The notes beneath the pieces were generated by a model that saw only the letters and a program-made list of their open reading frames with translations, ran no database searches and was not told where the DNA came from. The position numbers and the translations under genes are program-made. Shown in pieces: positions 1 to 5,235 of a DNA stretch of 7,045 nt. Each line of letters begins with the position of its first letter. Within the stretch, counting starts at the first letter, position 1. Source of the stretch: Veillonellaceae bacterium (lineage in GTDB: Bacteria > Bacillota_C > Negativicutes > Veillonellales > Veillonellaceae); the NCBI GenBank assembly GCA_902834965.1, contig CADFKY010000051.1, positions 1 to 7,045 of the forward strand, given 5' to 3'.

Positions 1-76
1 GCGTTTGAGGTCCGTAAATTCGTCTAGCGTCGACTTCGACTGGTCCCATTGAATCGTATTCAATTCTTGTTTCCAT
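1..76 (-). CDS. fumC: Class II fumarate hydratase, N-terminal fragment (cut by window edge)
   Basis: Only the first 25 codons lie in the window; the gene runs off the left edge. Translation from the ATG at 76 begins METRIEYDSMGPVEVDARR and continues IYGPQT. This is the N-terminal signature of the class II fumarase/aspartase superfamily: an R-I-E-x-D-S-M-G stretch followed by Y/W-G-x-Q-T. The DSMG and YGPQT forms fit fumarase better than aspartase, which usually has YGVxTLR. Fumarase converts fumarate and malate in the cytoplasm; in Veillonella-type metabolism it works in the reductive branch from lactate or malate to succinate and propionate. The start is supported by AAGGAGG at 88-94 on the minus strand, 11 bases upstream. 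The gene is divergent from the OPT transporter. An aspartase or another superfamily member is possible because the catalytic region is outside the window. Confidence 0.75.
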   Translation of the reverse strand, partial: METRIEYDSMGPVEVDARRIYGPQT

Positions 77-104
77 AATGTTTACAACCTCCTTAAAAGA
101 CATG

Positions 105-120
105 CCGACTCTATTGTCGG
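105..120 (-). other. Small stem-loop at the predicted 5' end of the fumarase mRNA
   Basis: CCGAC (105-109) and GTCGG (116-120) form a 5-bp stem with a 6-base loop. It lies just downstream of the predicted transcription start, about 10 bases upstream of the ribosome binding site. It may protect the 5' end; it is too short to call a riboswitch or attenuator. Confidence 0.3.
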
Positions 121-127
121 TACTTTA

Positions 128-156
128 ATTATATAAAATCCTGTATATTTGTACAG
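128..156 (-). promoter_or_regulatory. Probable promoter of the fumarase gene
   Basis: On the minus strand a perfect TATAAT (plus coordinates 128-133) sits about 50 bases upstream of the fumarase start codon. At the standard 17-base spacing the -35 position (151-156) reads CTGTAC, a poor match to TTGACA. A good -10 with a weak -35 suggests that an activator may help here. The -35 position falls inside the dyad at 141-156. Confidence 0.5.
141..156. promoter_or_regulatory. Perfect dyad CTGTA-N6-TACAG over the fumarase -35 region
   Basis: The sequence CTGTATATTTGTACAG is a perfect 5+5 inverted repeat with a 6-base centre. It covers the -35 position and part of the spacer of the fumarase promoter, a typical place for a repressor or class II activator site. 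It fits the proteobacterial LexA pattern CTGT-N8-ACAG, but Firmicute LexA normally uses GAAC-N4-GTTC, so that match may be accidental. The regulator is unassigned. Confidence 0.4.
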
Positions 157-198
157 AATAAAAGAGAATGATTTCTATTTTCATATAATTGATAGGTG

Positions 199-219
199 TA
201 TATGCATAATGCGCATATA
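199..219. repeat. Short inverted repeat TATATGC-N7-GCATATA
   Basis: TATATGC at 199-205 and GCATATA at 213-219 are perfect 7-bp inverted arms with a 7-base centre. They lie between the fumarase promoter and the large palindrome. The arms are AT-rich, so chance is possible. This could be a protein-binding dyad upstream of the fumarase promoter; no regulator is assigned. Confidence 0.3.
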
Positions 220-262
220 AGAAAGGGGATGTATATTGCGCTTTCCTTCTCCCCATACCTTT

Positions 263-576
263 ATGATTTCAATCTATATGTAAGATTGATAATGCGTTAT
301 ATGTAGAAAAATTATAAATTAAATATTTTATTTGGTGAATAATGAAAGGTCTATTTTTAGGGTAAACGATTAGGTATATATTAGCGTGGGGGTCCTCCAA
401 AAACGACTTAGCGGCCCTGCGAAGCAGGGTGGATAGCTTTGGAGGCTTTTGGAGGGCTACCACGCTTAATAAAGTGTTTTGGATACAGAATAGACCTTTC
501 AAGATATTTGTGGGAAACTTAAATTTATAATTTTCATATGTATACATTATAAATGTCGCATATATATTGAAATCAT
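263..576. repeat. 314-bp imperfect palindrome (MITE-like long inverted repeat)
   Basis: Almost the whole middle of the 576-base intergenic region can fold on itself. The tips are perfect 11-bp inverted repeats, ATGATTTCAAT (263-273) and its complement (566-576). Further inward there are perfect 13-bp pairs at 308-320 with 522-534 and at 343-355 with 489-501, then AGCGTGG (383-389) with 460-466, CCTCCAAAA (394-402) with 447-455, and CCCTGC (415-420) with 424-429 around a GAA loop. The pairs occur in the right order with near-equal spacing (arms of 158 and 153 bases), so this is one continuous structure. No transposase lies in the window. No clear target-site duplication directly abuts the tips. 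It could be a miniature inverted-repeat element, a decayed insertion sequence, or a structured transcript. The reading frame on the minus strand through it looks like a by-product of the palindrome. Confidence 0.8.
383..466. repeat. GC-richer apical hairpin of the large palindrome
   Basis: The centre of the palindrome is much richer in G and C than its flanks. It forms an outer stem (383-389 with 460-466), a middle stem (394-402 with 447-455) and a tip stem CCCTGC-GAA-GCAGGG (415-429). The right side carries a near-tandem duplication, TTTGGAGGC then TTTTGGAGG (438-455), which makes that side longer between the middle and tip stems. No run of T follows, so it does not look like an intrinsic terminator. 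Confidence 0.6.
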
Positions 577-595
577 CGCTTTAACACGATAAAAT
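567..595 (+). promoter_or_regulatory. Sigma70-type promoter of the OPT transporter operon
   Basis: TTGAAA (567-572), exactly 17 bases, then TAAAAT (590-595): each hexamer matches the consensus at five of six positions with ideal spacing. Transcription would start near 602, giving a leader of about 50 bases before the ATG at 653. The -35 box lies wholly within the right tip of the large palindrome. The -10 box lies outside it. Confidence 0.65.
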
Positions 596-652
596 GGAAG
601 TAGCTTAGTATATTGTTTTAAGTTTATGATTTCACAGAGGAGGTAAGTACTT

Positions 653-2731
653 ATGAAACATGACTTTACGAGCCATGACCTTCATCTGCCGGAACTGACG
701 TTACGTGGGATGCTACTTGGTGCATTGATTACTGTTATTTTTACAGCATCTAACGTATATCTCGGTTTGAAGGTAGGTTTGACGTTCTCGTCATCCATTC
801 CGGCAGCTATTATTTCAATGGCAATTTTACGGTTCTTCAAGGATTCTAATGTTCTTGAAAATAACATGGTACAAACGCAGGCTTCTGCGGCTGGTACATT
901 GTCCGCCATTATCTTTATTTTGCCAGGTTTACTCATGCTTGGGTATTGGAATGGCTTTCCATTCTGGCAAACATTCCTGCTCTGTGCCTGTGGTGGCTCT
1001 CTAGGTGTATTATTCACCATTCCATTGCGTCGTGCCATGGTAGTGAATAGCGATCTACCATATCCTGAAGGTCGTGCAGCAGCAGAAATTTTGAAGGTTG
1101 GCTCTCACAATGGTGAACAAGGTCCTCAATCTAGCTCTGGTATGACAGACATCGTGTCCGGTGGCTTTGTAGCTGGTCTTATTAGCCTCTGTGCAAATGG
1201 TTTTAAGGTGCTTGGCGATAGCATGAGCTTCTGGATCCCTGTAGGTAGTAAAGGGATTACTCAAATTCCTTTGGGCTTCTCTACAGCGTTGTTAGGTGCT
1301 GGTTATCTTATCGGTATCGCCTCTGGTATCGCTATCCTCGTCGGTGTACTCATCGCATGGGCTGGCTTCGTGCCTTACTTCACTAACATGTTTGCTCCAG
1401 ATGGCGGTGCTACTGCTAAGTTTGCAATGGCTATTTGGAAATCTAAAGTTCGTTTCATCGGTGCTGGTGCTATTGGTATTGCTGCGATTTGGACTTTGAT
1501 TACCTTAATCAAACCTATCATCGAAGGTATGAAAATTTCTGTTAAATCCATGAATAGCAGTTCCGCAGAACGTGAATTGCATCGTATGGATACAGATATG
1601 AGTACAAAATCCGTTTTAGGTGTATTCATACTTATTCTTATTGGTTTAGTATTTACATTCTGGGATTTCGTATCTGTCGTACCTATTAGTGCAGGATTAA
1701 TGTGGACACTCGTTGTAGTAGGTATCGTAGTAGCTTTATTGATTGGCTTCTTCGTAGCTGCAGCATGTGGCTATATGGCAGGCCTTATCGGTACATCTGC
1801 TTCTCCAATTTCTGGTATCGGTATTTTAGCGACTATTATTTCTTCCTTAGTTGTATACTTTATCGCAGCGGAAAATAATTTATTTGCTACACAAGAAGGT
1901 GTTCAGTTCGCTACTGCTATGGCTATCTTTATGACATCCGTAGTTATTGCGATTGCATCTATTTCTAATGATAATTTACAAGATTTGAAAACTGGCCAAC
2001 TCGTTGGTGCTACACCTTGGCGTCAACAAATTGCCTTGTTACTTGGTTCTGTAGCCGGTGCCATTGCAATTGCTCCAGTTCTTAACTTGCTTTATCAAGC
2101 ATACGGTTTCACAGGTGCGTTACCACGTGCTGAAATGGATCCAAACGCTGCATTATCTGCTCCTCAAGCGACTTTGATGACTACCATTGCACAAGGTATC
2201 TTCAACTCTAGCATGGATTGGGACTATATCTTAATCGGTGTTGGCGTTGGTGTTGTGGCGATTATCGTCAACTTGATTCTCAAGAGCACAACTGCAACCT
2301 TAACATTGCCTCCATTGGCTGTTGGTATGGGTATTTATTTACCACCTACTTTAGAAGTACCGCTTATTATTGGTTCTTTCATCAGCTACTTCGTAGGTCG
2401 TTATCTTGTAGCTCGTGCTAAAATGCGTGCCGGTGAGCTTGCTGACTACGATGTAGAGCAATCCAACCGCCGTGGTGTTCTCTTTGCTTCTGGTCTGATC
2501 GTTGGTGAAAGCTTGATTGGTGTAATCATAGCTGTTATTATTGTATTGTCTGTTACAACTGGTGGTGGGGAAGCTCCGCTTGAATTAGTAGGGCCTGAAT
2601 TTGAAAGCACAGCACAATGGTTAGGATTGCTTGCATTCATATTCGCTGGTCTCTATCTTGTTCGCCGTGTTGTTACACACAAGTTCAATAAAGAAGAAGC
2701 TCTTGCTATGAAAGCTGAGCAAGAACAATAA
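653..2731 (+). CDS. OPT-family oligopeptide transporter
   Basis: This 692-residue polytopic inner-membrane protein belongs to the OPT family, proton-coupled importers of small peptides or metal chelates. Family hallmarks appear in order: NVYLGLKVG with SSSIPAA (about 34-52), ENNMVQTQASAAGT (69-82), LPYPEGRAAAEILK (135-148), GTSASPISGIG (380-390), LQDLKTGQLVGATPWRQQ (442-459), LAVGMGIYLPP (555-565) and a late membrane segment following SNRRG (604-608). Many hydrophobic helices fill the rest, and the length is normal for the bacterial branch. The ATG is preceded by AGAGGAGGT (636-644) at 8-base spacing. It is the first gene of an operon with the next gene, 11 bases downstream, and it has its own promoter at 567-595. 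The substrate cannot be read from the sequence; a peptide or a siderophore-like metal chelate are both possible. The family is confident, the substrate is unknown. Confidence 0.95.
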   Translation: MKHDFTSHDLHLPELTLRGMLLGALITVIFTASNVYLGLKVGLTFSSSIPAAIISMAILRFFKDSNVLENNMVQTQASAAGTLSAIIFILPGLLMLGYWNGFPFWQTFLLCACGGSLGVLFTIPLRRAMVVNSDLPYPEGRAAAEILKVGSHNGEQGPQSSSGMTDIVSGGFVAGLISLCANGFKVLGDSMSFWIPVGSKGITQIPLGFSTALLGAGYLIGIASGIAILVGVLIAWAGFVPYFTNMFAPDGGATAKFAMAIWKSKVRFIGAGAIGIAAIWTLITLIKPIIEGMKISVKSMNSSSAERELHRMDTDMSTKSVLGVFILILIGLVFTFWDFVSVVPISAGLMWTLVVVGIVVALLIGFFVAAACGYMAGLIGTSASPISGIGILATIISSLVVYFIAAENNLFATQEGVQFATAMAIFMTSVVIAIASISNDNLQDLKTGQLVGATPWRQQIALLLGSVAGAIAIAPVLNLLYQAYGFTGALPRAEMDPNAALSAPQATLMTTIAQGIFNSSMDWDYILIGVGVGVVAIIVNLILKSTTATLTLPPLAVGMGIYLPPTLEVPLIIGSFISYFVGRYLVARAKMRAGELADYDVEQSNRRGVLFASGLIVGESLIGVIIAVIIVLSVTTGGGEAPLELVGPEFESTAQWLGLLAFIFAGLYLVRRVVTHKFNKEEALAMKAEQEQ

Positions 2732-2742
2732 GAGGTTAAACA

Positions 2743-3588
2743 ATGAAATTAAAACAGTCTGTACTCATCATTATGGCTGCTGCATTGCCAGTAGTCTCCT
2801 TCGCAGCAAGCGAAGTAATACCTGTAACGCAAGATACTGTAAATGTACAAGCAAATCAAACAAATGCGAAACGTGTTAATCGTAATGATTTAACATATCG
2901 TATTTCTAGTACTGCTACACCTGAGCAAAATCGTGCGTTGCGCTCTAAAGCGTCTAAAGTAGATCGTAATGCAGTGGAAGTGGTAGCTCCAAATGCGGAT
3001 CGTTATATGGATCGCAAAGAGGTTGCTGTATCACCTGTGGAATCTACTACAGATCATTTGGATTTAGTATTCCCAGAGGTTAAATCTGTTAGCCCTGCGG
3101 TAGAAAAAGCAATCAATACGACCATCAAAAAGTATGTTTCTAAAATACAAAATGATGTAGAAAAGTTAAATGCTAAAGAATCTGATAAAACAAATGTAGT
3201 TATGTACTATGATGTTAAAACAGATAAAAACGGTATTTTCAGCGTATTGATTCACACATATACTATGCGTGATCATGATGCCAATGGTGTAAACTATGTA
3301 AAAGGCTTCACATTTAATACCACAACAGGTCGACAATTGTCCTTGTACGATCTTGGTGGTCTTAATAAAAAAGAACTGATGAATGCGATTAATAATAATC
3401 AAGATGTGAAAGATAAATTAGGTGGCGATGTAAATATCGATAAAATGCCTACTGAATTCTACACAACAGATGATTATTCCGTTGTAATGATCTTGCAACA
3501 AGATGTGGATGCAATCCATAGCGCAGGTACGGTATATGTACCAGTTGGTATCTTGCGTGACCGCGAAAATGATGTAACAAAAAAATAA
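2743..3588 (+). CDS. Secreted DUF4163/DUF3298 (RsiV-like) domain protein
   Basis: This 281-residue exported protein starts with a signal peptide: MKLK, a hydrophobic core through about residue 18, and an S-F-A/A cleavage site near 21-22. Residues 23-100 are polar and probably flexible. Residues about 105-190 (LDLVFPEVKS, then a helix and NGIFSVLIHTYTM) resemble DUF4163. Residues about 195-275 (TTGRQLSLYDLGGL, then TEFYTTDDYSVVMIL and AGTVYVPVGIL) resemble DUF3298. Together these form the extracellular domain pair seen in the anti-sigma factor RsiV and the deacetylase PdaC. No deacetylase domain and no anchoring transmembrane helix besides the signal are present, so neither of those exact functions follows. 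The GGAH-type motif usual in DUF4163 is replaced by RDHDANG. The ribosome binding site AGAGG overlaps the OPT stop codon, which implies cotranscription. Its role is unknown; it may bind a wall or envelope ligand. Confidence 0.8.
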   Translation: MKLKQSVLIIMAAALPVVSFAASEVIPVTQDTVNVQANQTNAKRVNRNDLTYRISSTATPEQNRALRSKASKVDRNAVEVVAPNADRYMDRKEVAVSPVESTTDHLDLVFPEVKSVSPAVEKAINTTIKKYVSKIQNDVEKLNAKESDKTNVVMYYDVKTDKNGIFSVLIHTYTMRDHDANGVNYVKGFTFNTTTGRQLSLYDLGGLNKKELMNAINNNQDVKDKLGGDVNIDKMPTEFYTTDDYSVVMILQQDVDAIHSAGTVYVPVGILRDRENDVTKK

Positions 3589-3611
3589 TCGAACTGTGTA
3601 AATTCGATTAT
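3585..3611 (+). other. Perfect hairpin spanning the stop codon of the DUF3298-type gene
   Basis: ATAATCGAA (3585-3593) pairs perfectly with TTCGATTAT (3603-3611) around a 9-base loop. The left arm includes the TAA stop codon. No T-run follows, so it is not a terminator by itself. It may protect the 3' end of the message from exonucleases; it lies 32 bases before the real terminator. Confidence 0.5.
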
Positions 3612-3642
3612 GTGTGTATAGTAACAGCTGTTTAATTGTGAA

Positions 3643-3674
3643 AAGAACCGCTCCTAAGGGGGCGGTTCTTTTTT
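3643..3674. terminator. Bidirectional intrinsic terminator between convergent transcription units
   Basis: A 12-bp stem (3643-3654 with 3659-3670, one G-T pair) closes a 4-base loop TAAG. The core is AAGAACCGC with GCGGTTCTT. On the plus strand the stem runs directly into a T-run (3669-3674), which terminates the OPT operon. On the minus strand AAAA at 3641-3644 gives a short U-run, so it can also end the SLH gene whose stop codon lies only a few bases away at 3682. Confidence 0.9.
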
Positions 3675-3681
3675 GTCTATG

Positions 3682-5052
3682 TTATTGTTTGTCGTTATAA
3701 TAGTTTACGCGCGGTGGTAATGGAAATTGAATGTTTCCGTCTGACTTTGTAAGCGGTTCCGGTGGTAATTGTAAGAATACATTATCATGGAATTTCTTTT
3801 TAAATGCTTTCAACGTCGATTTTTGAATAGAATCAACGGTAATGAGAAGGGCACTCGTATCAGTATTTGGGGAGATGGAAAGGATCTTTCCTTGAGGTTC
3901 TTTTTGTTGGTAAAGGGCGATGGCATCGGATTGATACTCCTCTAGTTGGGCCTGATTTAATTTACCTTTTGATACGACTACAGTTCTATCTAGCTGTGGA
4001 TCATGAGCCTCTGTAATCGCTTTGGAAACAAGGTCAGTTTTCTTTTGATCCGTTAAAGATGCATGTAATTGGCCTGCCTCCCAGAATAGAGCTCCGTCTT
4101 GACGGAATTTGGTGAAATCATTGCCATAGCCTAATGCTTTGTCGATGATATTAGCTGTTTTGTTTTCTACTTGTTGCTTGAACAATGTATTGTGGAAGGC
4201 AAGTGCTTGTTCTGTTTGTGTCATGCGGTACGCAATTTCCGCTGCTTCTGCACGAGTTACATATTTTTCAGGGTTAAACAATGTACCTGGAGCGTAGTTT
4301 GTGAACCCAAGATAGGCAAGCTCGCGAACGGCATCTTGTGCCCAAGGAGCTACAAATTTTTGGTCCCCATAGGCTATATTATCAAGAACTGTTGGGTCTT
4401 CAGTGGTATATCCTAAGTAATGGATATAGTTATCTGCTACTACCGCAAACTCTTGGCGGGACATATATTTCTCAGGTTTATAAGTGTCATCACCATAGCC
4501 GCTGATGATATTCTTGCGAGCTACAGATTCAATAGCAAGAGCAGACCAACGGTCAGATGTAATATCTTTAAATTTACTTGATAAAAAGGCGGCCGTACCA
4601 TCATCTGTGATATTGTTGAAGAGAGCTGCTACTTCTTCACGTGTCATAGGTTGGTTAGGTCGGAATGTACCATCGGAATACCCCTTCATTAGGTTTGCTT
4701 TTGTTACAGTGCTAATCGAGTTAGCTGCCCAAAAATCACTAGGCACATCTGTAAAGATGTGGGCGCGAATTTTTTGAATATCTTGAGACGTACCAATAGA
4801 GGTGTTTACAATTGCAGGTGAGGCAGTATTAGTAGATTTGACGTTAGCCGCTTCTGTTTTAGTAGTCTCCATCTTCGTAGCATCTGTTTTAGCCATTGGT
4901 GCTTTAGTTGTTTCCATTTTAGTGGCTTCAACAGTAGTTGCAGGAGCATGAGTTGTAGTGGTTGTGTTTGCAGAAGCAAAACCAAGGACTGTTGTAGTCA
5001 ATAATGTGCCGAGTACGAGGGCACGTAATGCGTGAGGGGTATTCTTGTACAT
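3682..5052 (-). CDS. Secreted protein with three SLH domains and a C-terminal domain shared with its neighbour
   Basis: This 456-residue exported protein has a signal peptide (about 1-29, cleavage after FASA), then a Thr/Lys/Ala-rich linker (30-90) with the octapeptide ATKMETTK twice. Three SLH domains follow: about 100-145 (FTDVPSDFWA to MTREEVAAL), 161-206 (FKDITSDRWS to MSRQEFAVVA) and 224-277 (ending VTRAEAAEIA). Each keeps the W at the first helix and the T/S-R-x-E signature. Residues 318-429 form a domain that aligns without gaps with the C-terminus of the next SLH protein; the last 27 residues are proline-rich. SLH domains bind peptidoglycan or its polymers; in Negativicutes they bind polyamine-modified peptidoglycan, so a periplasmic wall-bound location is likely. 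No outer-membrane barrel is seen. The ribosome binding site AGGAAGGA (5058-5065) supports the ATG at 5052. The function of the C-terminal domain is unknown. Confidence 0.9.
   Translation of the reverse strand: MYKNTPHALRALVLGTLLTTTVLGFASANTTTTTHAPATTVEATKMETTKAPMAKTDATKMETTKTEAANVKSTNTASPAIVNTSIGTSQDIQKIRAHIFTDVPSDFWAANSISTVTKANLMKGYSDGTFRPNQPMTREEVAALFNNITDDGTAAFLSSKFKDITSDRWSALAIESVARKNIISGYGDDTYKPEKYMSRQEFAVVADNYIHYLGYTTEDPTVLDNIAYGDQKFVAPWAQDAVRELAYLGFTNYAPGTLFNPEKYVTRAEAAEIAYRMTQTEQALAFHNTLFKQQVENKTANIIDKALGYGNDFTKFRQDGALFWEAGQLHASLTDQKKTDLVSKAITEAHDPQLDRTVVVSKGKLNQAQLEEYQSDAIALYQQKEPQGKILSISPNTDTSALLITVDSIQKSTLKAFKKKFHDNVFLQLPPEPLTKSDGNIQFPLPPRVNYYNDKQ
3766..4101 (-). other. Shared C-terminal domain, copy A (residues 318-429)
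   Basis: This 112-residue region aligns without gaps with residues 469-580 of the neighbouring SLH protein. Shared landmarks are a W, then QLH and L, a VVV strand, QA, G-x-IL, P, L, V, K-x-T, K-x-F and V. My hand count gives 26 identical positions. Each half looks like strand-strand-helix-strand, suggesting an internal duplication. I do not recognise the family; the pattern loosely recalls the prodomain of alpha-lytic-type proteases, but no protease is attached. Confidence 0.6.
4858..4926 (-). repeat. Repeated octapeptide ATKMETTK in the linker
   Basis: The octapeptide occurs at residues 43-50 and 58-65 of the smaller SLH protein, separated by seven residues. It lies in the low-complexity linker between signal peptide and SLH domains. 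It probably arose by local duplication, and copy number may vary between strains. Confidence 0.6.
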
Positions 5053-5178
5053 AAAAATCCTTCCTAATCATGGTAAAGGCTAGCGCTTGATAGCCGTAGA
5101 ATATAAACTTTCACCAGCATAAAAAGCTATATCCGTCGCATCATAGTCAATTAGTTGGCATGCATAGTGATATACAAC
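5053..5178 (-). promoter_or_regulatory. Leader and promoter region of the smaller SLH gene
   Basis: This stretch must hold the promoter unless transcripts read through from the upstream SLH gene. The best -10 candidate is TATATT (plus coordinates 5100-5105), but no convincing -35 lies at 16-18 bases. A TTGACT farther upstream is not well spaced for it. In the leader, GGCTA (5078-5082) and TAGCC (5091-5095) form a short stem-loop before the ribosome binding site. I see no known riboswitch. Confidence 0.3.
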
Positions 5179-5210
5179 AAAGCAGCGTAGTACTATCGAG
5201 TATACGCTGC
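5179..5210 (-). terminator. Probable intrinsic terminator after the larger SLH gene
   Basis: GCAGCGTA and TACGCTGC (5203-5210 with 5182-5189) form an 8-bp stem, extended inward by TACT/AGTA with one bulged base and outward by A-T and G-T pairs. The tail on the minus strand is TTTGTTGT, a mediocre U-run. The position, 26 bases after the stop codon at 5236, fits a terminator. Some readthrough into the smaller SLH gene is plausible. Confidence 0.65.
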
Positions 5211-5235
5211 CTTGGCTGGTTAAGTGTAACGCCGA

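Larger units (their letters stand above)
168..633. repeat. Four dispersed copies of the octamer ATGATTTC
   Basis: The octamer occurs at 168-175 (+), 263-270 (+), 569-576 (minus, read as GAAATCAT) and 626-633 (+). The copies at 263 and 626 extend to a 12-bp direct repeat TTTATGATTTCA (260-271 and 623-634). Two copies form the tips of the large palindrome. One overlaps the OPT -35 box and one lies just before the OPT ribosome binding site. They could be operator sites of one regulator or remnants of element insertion. Confidence 0.4.

Noticed and set aside
141..156. A LexA (SOS) operator
   Set aside because: The pattern matches the proteobacterial form CTGT-N8-ACAG, but Firmicutes normally use a different LexA site and fumarase is not an expected SOS gene. 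Reported as an unassigned dyad instead.
164..182. A Fur-box-like sequence beginning GAGAATGATTTC
   Set aside because: It matches the 19-base Fur consensus at about 13 positions, but the second half-site is poor and AT-rich DNA gives such matches often. I kept only the repeated octamer as an observation.
269..547. A 92-codon open frame on the minus strand inside the intergenic region
   Set aside because: It lies almost wholly within the large palindrome and resembles no family I know. Its start at 547 falls in an AT-rich stretch with no clear Shine-Dalgarno sequence. The frame is best explained as a by-product of the inverted repeat.
263..576. A retron msr-msd or group II intron in the palindrome
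   Set aside because: There is no reverse transcriptase in the window and no recognisable intron domain or retron priming structure.
239..583. CGCTTT at 239-244 and 578-583 as a target-site duplication of the palindrome
   Set aside because: The left copy is 18 bases away from the palindrome tip while the right copy is adjacent to it, so they do not flank the element symmetrically.
682..2640. Several open frames on the opposite strand and in other frames across the OPT gene
   Set aside because: They are shadows of a well-supported transporter gene, with no ribosome binding sites or family features.
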